A stretch of 32,826 nt of DNA. It comes from Eubacteriales bacterium. GTDB lineage: Bacteria; Bacillota; Clostridia; Lachnospirales; Lachnospiraceae. The position numbers were made by a program, and so were the translations under genes. The DNA lies in assembly GCA_030524135.1 (NCBI GenBank), contig JAUNHA010000024.1, forward strand, positions 1 through 32,826. Reading direction: 5' to 3'. The notes beneath the pieces are model-generated. The model was given only the letters and a program-made list of their open reading frames with translations. It ran no database searches and was not told the DNA's origin. Below are positions 24,741 to 32,810 of the stretch, piece by piece (position 1 is the first letter of the stretch; every line of letters begins with the position of its first letter).

Positions 24741-25361
24741 ATGGACAGCATCATTTTCGATATCGACGGAACGCTCTGGGACAGCAGGGAAGTTGTGGCA
24801 AAAGCCTGGAACCGTGCGCTTCTTACGCATAGCACCTGCAATATTGAGATAAGCCCCTCCCGGCTCACATCCCTTTTCGGAAAACCGATGCCGGAGATTT
24901 TCGCTGCGCTCCTGCCCGGATTTTCTGAAAAGGAATATGCCGATGCCGCCGCGATCTGCTATGAAGCCCAGACAGAAGCCATGAAAACGGAAGGCGGCGT
25001 GCTTTATCCCGGCGTCGCGGAAACGATTCCTCTCCTTGCCAAAAAGTATCCTCTCTACATCGTTTCCAACTGCCAGTGCGGCTATATCGAGGATTTTCTG
25101 CGTCTTAGCGGACTTTCTTCTTATTTCAGGGGCTGGCTCTGCTATGGAGACACAAAAAAGAGCAAGGGTCAGACGATCCTCGCTCTCATGAAACGCTATC
25201 AGCTGCATTCCCCTGTCTATCTTGGGGATATTATGGGGGATGCGCTCGCCTGTTATGAGGCCCGCATTCCCTTCATCTACGCCTCCTACGGATTCGGTGA
25301 TGTAGACGAAAGCTGTTATGCAAAGAAAATCACAAAATTCCCGGAGATGCTGGAGGCCTGA
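24741..25361 (+). CDS. HAD superfamily phosphatase (phosphoglycolate-phosphatase-like)
   Basis: A 206-residue hydrolase. Motif I is DIDGTLWDS (nucleophile Asp and acid/base Asp), motif II SNCQ, motif III the Lys of KSKGQTI, motif IV GDIMGD. A helical cap lies between motifs I and II. The start is the ATG at 24741, where the HAD core begins; an ATG at 24681 would add 20 residues without family likeness. The ribosome site is weak (GAAGGGAAACGAG). The substrate is unknown. It stands alone on the plus strand between two transport operons. Confidence 0.85.
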   Translation: MDSIIFDIDGTLWDSREVVAKAWNRALLTHSTCNIEISPSRLTSLFGKPMPEIFAALLPGFSEKEYADAAAICYEAQTEAMKTEGGVLYPGVAETIPLLAKKYPLYIVSNCQCGYIEDFLRLSGLSSYFRGWLCYGDTKKSKGQTILALMKRYQLHSPVYLGDIMGDALACYEARIPFIYASYGFGDVDESCYAKKITKFPEMLEA

Positions 25362-25374
25362 AGCCCCCGGCATC
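25346..25374 (+). terminator. Possible terminator between converging genes
   Basis: GATGCTGG (25346-25353) pairs with CCGGCATC (25367-25374), with GGC/GCC inside. It overlaps the HAD stop codon, and only TTCT follows. The stem is good but the U-tract is poor. Confidence 0.4.
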
Positions 25375-25392
25375 TTCTGCGTTATCCCCTGT

Positions 25393-26634
25393 TTAAAATC
25401 TGCCTTTTTCCAGATAGCCGACTGCAAACTGCGCGAATACCGCGGCAACCTTTGGCAGCACTGATTCCTCCAGAATCAGATTGTCGCTGTGCAGCCCGAA
25501 TTTTCCTCTGGTTTCATCTGTCGCAATTCCCGCGAACACATAGGCACCCGGTACACGCGTAATATACTCGGCAAAATCTTCCCCTCCAAGATGCGGATTG
25601 TTATCGATCTTCACGTTTTCCCTGCCCAGAATCTTAACCGCTTCCGCTTCGCAGAATGTAACTGCCTCCGGCGTATTGATGACTGCTTCTGTATAATCCG
25701 CAGACACCTCTGCTGTTGCTCCGTTTGCAGCCGCAATTGTCTCCGAGACCTCCCGGATCATCTTTTTCATTTTCTCCATCTCTTCTCTTCTGTCCGACCG
25801 GATTGTTCCCGTCATCGTACAGCAGTCCGGAATGATATTGCTCTTATCCTGAGGACCCGAGTGAATGGTGCAGACCGAAAGCACGCGCGCTGCCGTCTCA
25901 TCCAGCCTCCGTGATACGATCTGCTGCAGCGCTCCGTAAATCTGGTTTGCAACTGCGATCGGATCCACACACTGATGCGGCCAGGAGCCGTGCCCGCTCT
26001 TTCCCGTCACCTTTATGGAAAACCATCCCGGAAAACCAAAGGCGCTCCGCGCCGCGATATGCAGCTCTCCGGCGTCGATCTCCGGCCATGCATGCGCCGC
26101 AAAGACCGCATCGACCTTCGGATTTTCAAGAATCCGGCTTTCTTCGGCCATGCGTTTTCCGCCACCTCCGCCTTCCTCAGCCGGCTGGAACACAAATTTG
26201 ACCGTTCCCGCAAATCTGTCTCTCAATTCTGAAAGGATCATAGCGCTGCCCAGAAGCCAGGAAGCATGTCCGTCATGTCCGCAGGCATGCATCACGCCCG
26301 GGGTACAGGAGGAAAATGGTAATCCCGTCTTCTCTTCGATCGGAAGCGCATCGATGTCCGCTCTCAGAAGCACCACTTTATCTTCCGCTACGTCCGTATT
26401 TCTCTCTTTTGTCCCGTGCAAAATACCCGCAACTCCCGTGCCGCCCGCAAGGCCGCGAATCACTTCTATCCCATCCAGCTTTCCAAGCTCTTCCGCAATC
26501 CGTTCAGCGGTACGTCTTTCTTCATTGGATAGCTCCGGATGCGCATGCAGATCCCGGCGGAATTCTACCATCGCGTCACTGTATTTTTCCGCTCCCTTTT
26601 TAATCAATTCCGTGATTTGTTTGTCTTCTGCCAT
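25393..26634 (-). CDS. M20 family amidohydrolase, second copy
   Basis: A 413-residue M20D enzyme. FRRDLHAHPELSNEE, RADIDALPIEEKTGLP, HACGHDGHASWLLG, QPAEEGGGGGKRM, NPHLGGEDFAEY and GLHSDNL run in the expected order, and all presumed metal ligands are present. It probably cleaves an N-acyl amino acid or an amino-acid conjugate. It is clearly diverged from the M20 gene at 14394-15605. AGAGGAAG precedes the ATG. It lies 36 bases downstream of an orphan binding lipoprotein gene, so the ligand bound outside may be the substrate cleaved inside. Confidence 0.92.
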   Translation of the reverse strand: MAEDKQITELIKKGAEKYSDAMVEFRRDLHAHPELSNEERRTAERIAEELGKLDGIEVIRGLAGGTGVAGILHGTKERNTDVAEDKVVLLRADIDALPIEEKTGLPFSSCTPGVMHACGHDGHASWLLGSAMILSELRDRFAGTVKFVFQPAEEGGGGGKRMAEESRILENPKVDAVFAAHAWPEIDAGELHIAARSAFGFPGWFSIKVTGKSGHGSWPHQCVDPIAVANQIYGALQQIVSRRLDETAARVLSVCTIHSGPQDKSNIIPDCCTMTGTIRSDRREEMEKMKKMIREVSETIAAANGATAEVSADYTEAVINTPEAVTFCEAEAVKILGRENVKIDNNPHLGGEDFAEYITRVPGAYVFAGIATDETRGKFGLHSDNLILEESVLPKVAAVFAQFAVGYLEKGRF

Positions 26635-26670
26635 AGTTTCTTCCTCTCTGCCATGATTCCAATATCAGCA

Positions 26671-27531
26671 TCAACGATCCGCTGTGAGCCATGTATCTCC
26701 CGCCAACTTGGTCATATCCTCTCCATACATCCAATTGGAGACAATTTCTGACAAAGTTCCATCCTCATGCATTTCTGCAATGACCGGATTGAGTTCATCT
26801 CTCAACCGTATTCCCTCATCTGTCGGTGCAAACCACCAACCGACATTATTACCAAATAGTTTCTCATCAAACATTCTGAGTTCAATGCCCTGCGCTTTTT
26901 CCATTTTCACAATTGCTGAAACAGTACTTGCAAATGCATCAATTCGGCCCAGATCACAGTCCTGGAATCCTGCTGAAGAATCCTCGTAAGTCACGACCTC
27001 CCAATCATACTCCGGTGCCATCTCTTCCACGCTTGTCTGCGATGCCTGTCCGGCAGCTACTCCAATCGTTTTCCCCCTCAAATCCTCATAAGTGTAATAA
27101 CTGCTGTCTGGCTGAACTACCAGAAGCTGCGCATCTCCATAAATCGGATCCGATGCAACATAGCTTTCAAGTCTTTTAGCTGTGATTGCCATACAATTTG
27201 CGGCGACATCAATCCTTCCAGAATCTAATTCGCCCAACAAAGAAGCAAGGTCTCCCGCCCGCTTGACCTCGATATTATATCCAGTTCGTTCATTGACCTC
27301 TTTCCAAAGTTCCGCCTCTATTCCTGTCCAATTACCATCATCATCGATCAGTGTATAGGGTTCTCCGCTTCCAACTGTTCCAACAACGATTGTCTTGGAT
27401 GCCTCCGTAGCTACATCCTCAGCTGTCACACTAGTTTCAACCCGCTCAGACTGACTCTGAGAAATTCCTGAAGAACAAGCGCTCAATATTGCCGTTGTCA
27501 AACAAATTCCTGATAAAATCAATCTTTTCAT
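26671..27531 (-). CDS. Orphan family 3 solute-binding lipoprotein, paralogue of the neighbouring ABC binder
   Basis: A 286-residue precursor with lipobox AILSAC and a shorter tether than its paralogue. The mature domain aligns without gaps with the binder at 22898-23806, including APEYDWEVVTYED and DEKLFGNNVGWWFAPTDEG. No permease or ATPase gene adjoins it; the next gene is an M20 amidohydrolase. It may share the permease and ATPase encoded 3-4 kb away, giving that importer a second specificity. AAGGAG lies seven bases before the ATG. The DNA here looks more AT-rich than its paralogue's, which may reflect separate ancestry or drift. Confidence 0.92.
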   Translation of the reverse strand: MKRLILSGICLTTAILSACSSGISQSQSERVETSVTAEDVATEASKTIVVGTVGSGEPYTLIDDDGNWTGIEAELWKEVNERTGYNIEVKRAGDLASLLGELDSGRIDVAANCMAITAKRLESYVASDPIYGDAQLLVVQPDSSYYTYEDLRGKTIGVAAGQASQTSVEEMAPEYDWEVVTYEDSSAGFQDCDLGRIDAFASTVSAIVKMEKAQGIELRMFDEKLFGNNVGWWFAPTDEGIRLRDELNPVIAEMHEDGTLSEIVSNWMYGEDMTKLAGDTWLTADR

Positions 27532-27560
27532 AGTTAATCTCCTTTTGTTTTTTATCTAAA

Positions 27561-27590
27561 TATATATTTTTTCCCTCCTCCTTCAAGCAA
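27561..27590 (-). promoter_or_regulatory. Candidate promoter of the orphan binder operon
   Basis: TTGCTT (27590-27585), 18 bases, TATATA (27566-27561) on the minus strand. The region is so AT-rich that several -10 boxes could be drawn. Confidence 0.3.
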
Positions 27591-27642
27591 TATAAAAAAA
27601 TACAATAACTCTGTTTCTGTCTATTAACATAAAAAAGAGCAC

Positions 27643-27674
27643 AAAAAAGGAACCTCCGTTTTACCGGAAGTCCC
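27643..27674 (-). terminator. Terminator of the group B hydrogenase gene
   Basis: CGGAAGTCCC (27665-27674) pairs with GGAACCTCCG (27649-27658) through ten pairs, two of them G-U. On the minus strand TTTTTT follows. It lies 14 bases past the hydrogenase stop. Confidence 0.88.
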
Positions 27675-27687
27675 TCTGTATTGATGT

Positions 27688-29208
27688 TTATTCCACCAGC
27701 TTATCAAGCTCCTTGACATATTCCGTCTCGTTGGAGGTCCTGTGCTTCGCCTTGTTTGCATACAGGCTGACCGCAGCTGCTGATTTCTGAATCGGCTGCA
27801 TCGTGCCGGCGCCTGCCACGCATCCGCCCGGACACGCCATTCCCTCAAGCAGATAGCCGTTGTATTTTCCTGCCTTTGCTGCCATAAGCATCTTCCGGCA
27901 TTCCCTCAGTCCTTCCGCGTTCATAACGTTTACCTCGCGGTCCGGATATTTTTCCTTAAGCACGTCTACGACTGCCTTCGCAACACCGCCGGAAACCGCA
28001 AAGTTTCTGCCGTCCGTGGACGCGTCATTTACGCCCTCTTCTTCCGGAAGCGACTCAAGATCAATGTGCTTCGCTGCAAAGATGCCCGTCATCTCCTCAA
28101 AGGTCAGTACAAAATCCACGTCCGAACGTACCGTTGTACGCATCGCTTCGAGCTTTTTCGCCGCGCACGGTCCGATAAACACGACCTTGCCGTTTGCGTG
28201 CTGGGACTTGATCAGGCGTGCGCAGAGCGTCATGGGCGTAAGCGCCATGGAGATGCAGTTTGCATGATCCGGGAAGAGCTTCTTTGCCATCATGGACCAT
28301 GCCGGACAGCAGGAAGTTGCCATAAACGGAAGTTTCTCCGGAACCTCCTTCACAAAGTCCTCCGCTTCCTGCGTCGCGCAGAGGTCCGCGCCGATCGCAA
28401 CCTCAAAGACATCGGCAAACCCGAGCGACTTCATCGCCGCACGCAGCTTTCCGGGCGTAACCTTCGGACCGAACTGTCCTACAAAGGCCGGCGCCACGGC
28501 CGCATATACACGCTCACCCGACTGAATGGCACGGATCACCTGGAAGATCTGCGACTTGTCGGCAATCGCACCAAACGGGCAGTTTACAAGGCACATTCCG
28601 CAGGAAACGCATTTTTCATAATCAATATCCGCCTTACCATTTGCATCCGAATGAATGGCGTCCATTCCGCAGGCTGCCGCACAGGGTCTCTCCTGTATAA
28701 TGATCGCATTGTACGAACATACCTGTGCACAGCGTCCGCACTTGATACACTTATCCTGGTCGATATGGGAGCGTCCTGCCATGCGGTCAAGCGAGACCGC
28801 AGCCTTCGGGCAGACCTCCACGCACGGATGTGCAAGACAGCCCTGGCAGCCCTCCGTGATATAAACCCGCTTTTCATGGCAGGCATTGCAGGCAAATTTA
28901 ATTACGTTGATGAGCGGGGGCGTATAATACGTCTCCGGCTTGTCCGCCGCTTCGATATTGTCGGAAAGCGGCGCATGCTCTGCCGCCGTTCTGCACGGAA
29001 GCCCCATCGCAAGGCGCAGGCGCTCTCCTACGATCGCACGCTCAAGAAAGACGTCATTTCTGAAGTTTCCAACCTCTCCAGGAATGATCTTATACGGCAG
29101 TTCCTCAATGCGCTTGTCGATCGGCCACTCCGTGTGATAGGCCATACGCGCAACTTCAGTAAAGATACGGTGACGTATCTCCTGAATTCTGGTCTCAACA
29201 CCTCTCAT
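27688..29208 (-). CDS. [FeFe] hydrogenase, group B type
   Basis: A 506-residue iron hydrogenase. It lacks the [2Fe-2S] domain of the group A enzyme. Instead it has an N-terminal helical region, a Cys-rich segment (CNACHEKRVYITEGCQGC) and clusters CIKCGRCAQVC and CVSCGMCLVNC. H-cluster motifs are L1 TSCCPAW (Cys300, 301), L2 GPCAAKKLEA (Cys348, with Gly where group A has Met), and L3 MACPGGCVAGAG (Cys459, 463). These variants fit group B, whose partners are thought to be ferredoxins. The ATG at 29208 follows AGGGAGGG; a start at 29253 would add 15 unlike residues. It is a single-gene unit with its own terminator. Whether it makes hydrogen or senses it is unknown. Confidence 0.92.
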   Translation of the reverse strand: MRGVETRIQEIRHRIFTEVARMAYHTEWPIDKRIEELPYKIIPGEVGNFRNDVFLERAIVGERLRLAMGLPCRTAAEHAPLSDNIEAADKPETYYTPPLINVIKFACNACHEKRVYITEGCQGCLAHPCVEVCPKAAVSLDRMAGRSHIDQDKCIKCGRCAQVCSYNAIIIQERPCAAACGMDAIHSDANGKADIDYEKCVSCGMCLVNCPFGAIADKSQIFQVIRAIQSGERVYAAVAPAFVGQFGPKVTPGKLRAAMKSLGFADVFEVAIGADLCATQEAEDFVKEVPEKLPFMATSCCPAWSMMAKKLFPDHANCISMALTPMTLCARLIKSQHANGKVVFIGPCAAKKLEAMRTTVRSDVDFVLTFEEMTGIFAAKHIDLESLPEEEGVNDASTDGRNFAVSGGVAKAVVDVLKEKYPDREVNVMNAEGLRECRKMLMAAKAGKYNGYLLEGMACPGGCVAGAGTMQPIQKSAAAVSLYANKAKHRTSNETEYVKELDKLVE

Positions 29209-29231
29209 ATTTCCCTCCCTAACCGGTTTTA

Positions 29232-29252
29232 TGCAAATCTGCAACATTTGCA
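29232..29252. promoter_or_regulatory. Inverted repeat upstream of the group B hydrogenase
   Basis: TGCAAAT-CTGCAAC-ATTTGCA has perfect 7-base arms. It lies just upstream of the ribosome binding site in the short promoter gap, so it could be an operator overlapping the transcription start. I could not settle the promoter hexamers. Confidence 0.45.
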
Positions 29253-29288
29253 AAAAGACTTCGTTAAGTTATCTACAAATACTACTAT

Positions 29289-29323
29289 AAAAAAAGCCTG
29301 CGGCGCTGTCAACCGGCCGCAGG
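29289..29323 (-). terminator. Strong intrinsic terminator of the ligA-ThrE operon
   Basis: CCTGCGGC (29297-29304) pairs perfectly with GCCGCAGG (29316-29323). On the minus strand C and seven T bases follow. It separates the ThrE pair from the group B hydrogenase gene. Confidence 0.9.
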
Positions 29324-29387
29324 GCTATTTTTCGTATTTTCTGATTTAGTACATGCGGTATTTTACATGCCCCGCATCCATTCTGAA

Positions 29388-29852
29388 TTACGCGCGCAAT
29401 TTACCCGCCCGTCTGTGTACGATTCTGATATAGTGCCAGAGTCTTACCAGCGTCGCTCCGAAGATGATGCCGATATTGATCGCGCCGATCTCAAGCGCAA
29501 GGCGCATGCCATAGGTAAACGCGGTCCCCATCTCCCCGAGGAACAGACTGTAAAATGTGTTATAAAGGTCACCTCCGGGAATCAAAGGCGGGACGATCAT
29601 CGGCACGATCATGAGCGTCGTCGGCGTGTGCGTGATCCGGGCAAGCGCCTCACAGAGCACCGCGATCAGGCTTGTCGCGATCAGATATGACCAGAATACA
29701 TTTCCCGTATTCCGGAACGCAAGCAGATAGAGCGCATAGGCCAGCACAGCGCCGAACGCGTTGATAATCAGACGATAGCCGCGCACATTAAACAGAATGC
29801 AGTAGCCAAGCCCCGCGATAAATACCATGATATATTCGTAAATCAGCCTCAT
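29388..29852 (-). CDS. ThrE-type exporter, small subunit (ThrE_2/DUF3815)
   Basis: A 154-residue membrane protein of about four or five helices with the family motif PPLIPGGDLYNT, found in the second half of threonine/serine exporters. In Corynebacterium ThrE both halves are one chain; here the second half is a separate gene starting seven bases after the first half's stop, with GGTAGGTGACTT before the ATG. The two should form one transporter exporting threonine, serine or a related small molecule. The substrate is inferred only from the family. Confidence 0.88.
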   Translation of the reverse strand: MRLIYEYIMVFIAGLGYCILFNVRGYRLIINAFGAVLAYALYLLAFRNTGNVFWSYLIATSLIAVLCEALARITHTPTTLMIVPMIVPPLIPGGDLYNTFYSLFLGEMGTAFTYGMRLALEIGAINIGIIFGATLVRLWHYIRIVHRRAGKLRA

Positions 29853-29859
29853 AAGTCAC

Positions 29860-30702
29860 CTACCGTTCAAATATGGCAAAGGCCGCAACAAAGCCGAGCG
29901 CGATCACGACCGCCTGGATCAGCGCATTGATCAGCCCGAGAAGTCCCGTCACGACATCGCCGTTGATCATGTCCCGGATCGCCGTCGTCAGCGCCACACC
30001 TGAGATCAGAATCATAATACAGCCCATCGCGATCTTATCATAGTTATGTCCGATTCCGAAGCGTAAGAGCGCATAGATCAGAAGACCGGTGATAAACGCA
30101 TTCAGAAAATAGGTTACATAGTTCTGAATATCCGCCCGCCTTCCAAGCTCCATCACAAGAAGCATGACCGGCGCCGCAACCGCCGCGGCAATAAAATCCG
30201 CGCGGTCTCCGCCGAAGAAAACAGCCATGCTGCCTGCTATGCAGATATACCCAAGGCACAGGAACATGTTGGAATAGACCGGCGTCCCTGAAAGTGCCTC
30301 GACGGATTTCCGAAGCTCCGCCTCAGGCAGCGGATGCGCGCACAACTCCCTTGAAAGCGCGTTGCATCTGCGCACGCGTTCCATATCCGTGCCGGTTCCT
30401 CCCCTGATGCGCCTTGTCTGCGTAAAAATATTTCCGCCCTCATCCGTTACCGTCATAATGATGCAGCTGGAGATCGTAAATACATCCGTCTTCCGGAAGC
30501 CATAGGCGCTGCACAGGCGGTTAATGGTATCCTCCACCCTGGCCACTTCTCCGCCCGACCTCAGGATCATCTCTCCGATATCGAGAATCAGCGAGGCGAT
30601 CCGGCGGCTTCCCGCGACGGAAAACTGTGCGAGAATCGCTTCAACCTTATTTCCCTTAAGTTCCCTGTTCTTTTTTTCCTCTTCTTCTTTTTGTATGCTC
30701 AT
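29860..30702 (-). CDS. ThrE-type exporter, large subunit (ThrE/DUF1212)
   Basis: A 280-residue protein. The N-terminal cytoplasmic domain of about 135 residues has the DUF1212 signature ILRSGGEVARVEDTINR and later TQTRRIRGGTGTDMERV. About five membrane helices follow. The N-terminus has a highly charged KEEEEKKNRELKG stretch. It is the partner of the small subunit gene downstream. It starts 15 bases after the ligA stop, so it is probably read from the ligA promoter; no functional link between ligase and exporter is known to me. Confidence 0.88.
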   Translation of the reverse strand: MSIQKEEEEKKNRELKGNKVEAILAQFSVAGSRRIASLILDIGEMILRSGGEVARVEDTINRLCSAYGFRKTDVFTISSCIIMTVTDEGGNIFTQTRRIRGGTGTDMERVRRCNALSRELCAHPLPEAELRKSVEALSGTPVYSNMFLCLGYICIAGSMAVFFGGDRADFIAAAVAAPVMLLVMELGRRADIQNYVTYFLNAFITGLLIYALLRFGIGHNYDKIAMGCIMILISGVALTTAIRDMINGDVVTGLLGLINALIQAVVIALGFVAAFAIFER

Positions 30703-30717
30703 TTCGCCACCACTGCT

Positions 30718-32748
30718 TTATTCAAGCATTTTAATAAACTCTTCTTCGGTTATAACAGGAACTCCTAGCTCTTTTGCTTTTTTATTCTTTGATGACCCGC
30801 TCATACTGTCATTATTGATCAGATAGGAAGTCTTCGCCGAGACAGAGCCGGCTGCCTTTCCGCCAAGCGCCTCGATCAGCGCCTGTACGGCACGCCGGTT
30901 TTTAAACTGCCCGACATCACCGGTGATCACAAAGGTCTTCCCGGCAAAAAGCTCCGGCGAAACCCGGTACTCCCTGCCGCCGGCTTCCACAGTCTTAAGT
31001 CCGTCTGCCGTTTCCTCTTCCGCTTCCGTCTGCTTCAGCTTAAGGACCGAAAGCAGATCGTCTACCGCCCGGTTGTTTTTTTCCTCCCGGAAGTAACCGG
31101 CAAAGGATGCCGCAAGGACACCGCCGATACCGTCCACGGCACAGAGTTCGTCCTCAGAAGCATGTCTCAGCGCCGTAATATCATTGCCGAAGGTCCTGCA
31201 CAGCAGTTTTGCGCCTGCAAGGCCGATTCCGGAAATTCCAAGTCCGTAGATCACGCGGTAAAGCTCCGTCTCCCGCGCGCGCTCACAGGCAGCGATCATA
31301 TTCTGATAAGACTTTTCTCCAAATCCTTCGAGCTCCACGATTCTGTCATGATGCTCTGCGAGCCTGAACAGATCCGCATATTCGTGAATGAATCCCTCTG
31401 CGATAAACTTTTCAAGCGTCATCTCGGACAGCCCGTCGATATTCAGCGCGTCCCGGCTCACCATAAGCTGGAAGGACTTGATCTTTTTCGCGGGGCAGTC
31501 CGGATTCGTGCAGTAAAGATAGGCCGCGTCATTGTCCTTGCGGACTTCCGTCTTCATTTTGCAGACGGGGCAGTGCTCCGGGATCTCAAGCGTACCGCTT
31601 TTCGTCAGATTCTCCGCAATCTGCGGAATGATCATATTTGCCTTATAGACAAGCAGATGATCTCCCAGCCCGAGCCCGAGTTCCTCCACGATGCTCAGAT
31701 TGTGTACGCTCGCGCGTGTAACCGTCGTGCCCTCGAGCTCTACCGGATCAAAAATCGCGACCGGGTTGATCAGGCCCGTGCGGGAAGCGGACCACTCCAT
31801 TTCACGAAGCACGGTCTCCGCAGTCTCATCCGCCCATTTAAATGCGATCGCATTGCGCGGAAATTTTGCCGTCCTGCCAAGGGAAATACCGTAGGCGAGA
31901 TCATCAAAGGTAAGCACCAGTCCGTCCGACGGAAAATCATTTTCCGTGATCGCCGCTTTAAATGCCTGTACGGCTTCCGGCAGCGTCTCCCCGTTTACTC
32001 TCCGGTATTCCACCACGTCAAAGCCCTGTTCCTTAAGCCATAAAAACTGCTTTTCAAAGGAATTATCAAATGAAAGCTCATTTCCCGCGGCATCCTCCGC
32101 CGATACTAGCGAAAACGCGATCAGTTTCACGTGCCGCTCCCGCGTGACGGAGGGATCAAGCTGGCGTACGGAACCCGAGCAGAGATTGCGCGGATTTTTA
32201 TAACGCGCATCCGCATCCGGGATTCTCTCATTGATTTTTTCAAAATCACTGTAGCGGATGAGGGCCTCGCCGCGCAGAATAAGCTTTCCGGAAAACGGAA
32301 TCGCGTGCGGTACGTTATCAAAGTTTTCCGCATTCTGCGTGATGACCTCTCCGATCTCCCCGTTTCCGCGCGTTACGGCCTTTATGAGCCTGCCGCCCTC
32401 ATAGCTGAGCACGACAGTGAGCCCGTCAAGCTTCCAGCTGAGAATGCCTTCGTGCGTTCCGAGCCATTCCAAAAGCGTCTCCACAGACTTCGTCTTATCA
32501 AGCGAGAGCATGGGCGAGGCATGCCGTTCTTTCGGAAGCTCGGACAGCACCTCATAGCCCACCTTCCTTGTCGGAGAGGATGCCAGCACGATCCCCGTGC
32601 GCTCTTCAAGCATCAGAAGCTCGTCATAGAGCCTGTCATATTCGATATTCGGCATGATTTCCACGCCGTCCTGATAATAGGCCTTTGCAGCCCTGGAAAG
32701 CTCCTCTACAAGCTTTGTGATCCGTTCTCTGTCCTCTGAAAGCCCCAT
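30718..32748 (-). CDS. ligA: NAD-dependent DNA ligase LigA, divergent type
   Basis: A 676-residue ligase. Domains run in family order: an Ia domain binding NMN (YYQDGVEIMPNIEYDRLYDEL), adenylation with catalytic Lys106 in SWKLDGLT, OB fold, a four-Cys zinc finger (CPVCKMK...YCTNPDC), helix-hairpin-helix repeats (GISGIGLAGAK, VDGIGGVLA) and a C-terminal BRCT domain (FAGKTFVITGDVGQFKNR). It seals nicks using NAD. Several core motifs differ from common LigA: TRGNG for TRGDG and KNPRNLCSGSVRQL for NPRNAAAGSLRQL. It may be a second, specialised ligase. I chose the ATG at 32748, six bases after GAGG; a GTG at 32781 lies upstream of the likely transcription start. Confidence 0.92.
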   Translation of the reverse strand: MGLSEDRERITKLVEELSRAAKAYYQDGVEIMPNIEYDRLYDELLMLEERTGIVLASSPTRKVGYEVLSELPKERHASPMLSLDKTKSVETLLEWLGTHEGILSWKLDGLTVVLSYEGGRLIKAVTRGNGEIGEVITQNAENFDNVPHAIPFSGKLILRGEALIRYSDFEKINERIPDADARYKNPRNLCSGSVRQLDPSVTRERHVKLIAFSLVSAEDAAGNELSFDNSFEKQFLWLKEQGFDVVEYRRVNGETLPEAVQAFKAAITENDFPSDGLVLTFDDLAYGISLGRTAKFPRNAIAFKWADETAETVLREMEWSASRTGLINPVAIFDPVELEGTTVTRASVHNLSIVEELGLGLGDHLLVYKANMIIPQIAENLTKSGTLEIPEHCPVCKMKTEVRKDNDAAYLYCTNPDCPAKKIKSFQLMVSRDALNIDGLSEMTLEKFIAEGFIHEYADLFRLAEHHDRIVELEGFGEKSYQNMIAACERARETELYRVIYGLGISGIGLAGAKLLCRTFGNDITALRHASEDELCAVDGIGGVLAASFAGYFREEKNNRAVDDLLSVLKLKQTEAEEETADGLKTVEAGGREYRVSPELFAGKTFVITGDVGQFKNRRAVQALIEALGGKAAGSVSAKTSYLINNDSMSGSSKNKKAKELGVPVITEEEFIKMLE

Positions 32749-32781
32749 GGCAAACCTCACTTTTTCTCTTTGTATCTTCAC

Positions 32782-32810
32782 ATAGTAACACGAGGAAGGC
32801 CGGCGGTCAA
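32782..32810 (-). promoter_or_regulatory. Promoter of the ligA-ThrE operon
   Basis: TTGACC (32810-32805), 17 bases, TACTAT (32787-32782) on the minus strand. Transcription should start near 32775, which rules out the upstream GTG as the ligA start and supports the ATG at 32748. Confidence 0.75.

Noticed and set aside
28066-29349. A 427-codon open frame on plus across the group B hydrogenase
   Set aside because: It is fully antisense to a gene with complete H-cluster and iron-sulfur motifs, is rich in Arg/His/Leu as reverse frames of GC-rich genes are, and has no ribosome site or recognisable domain.
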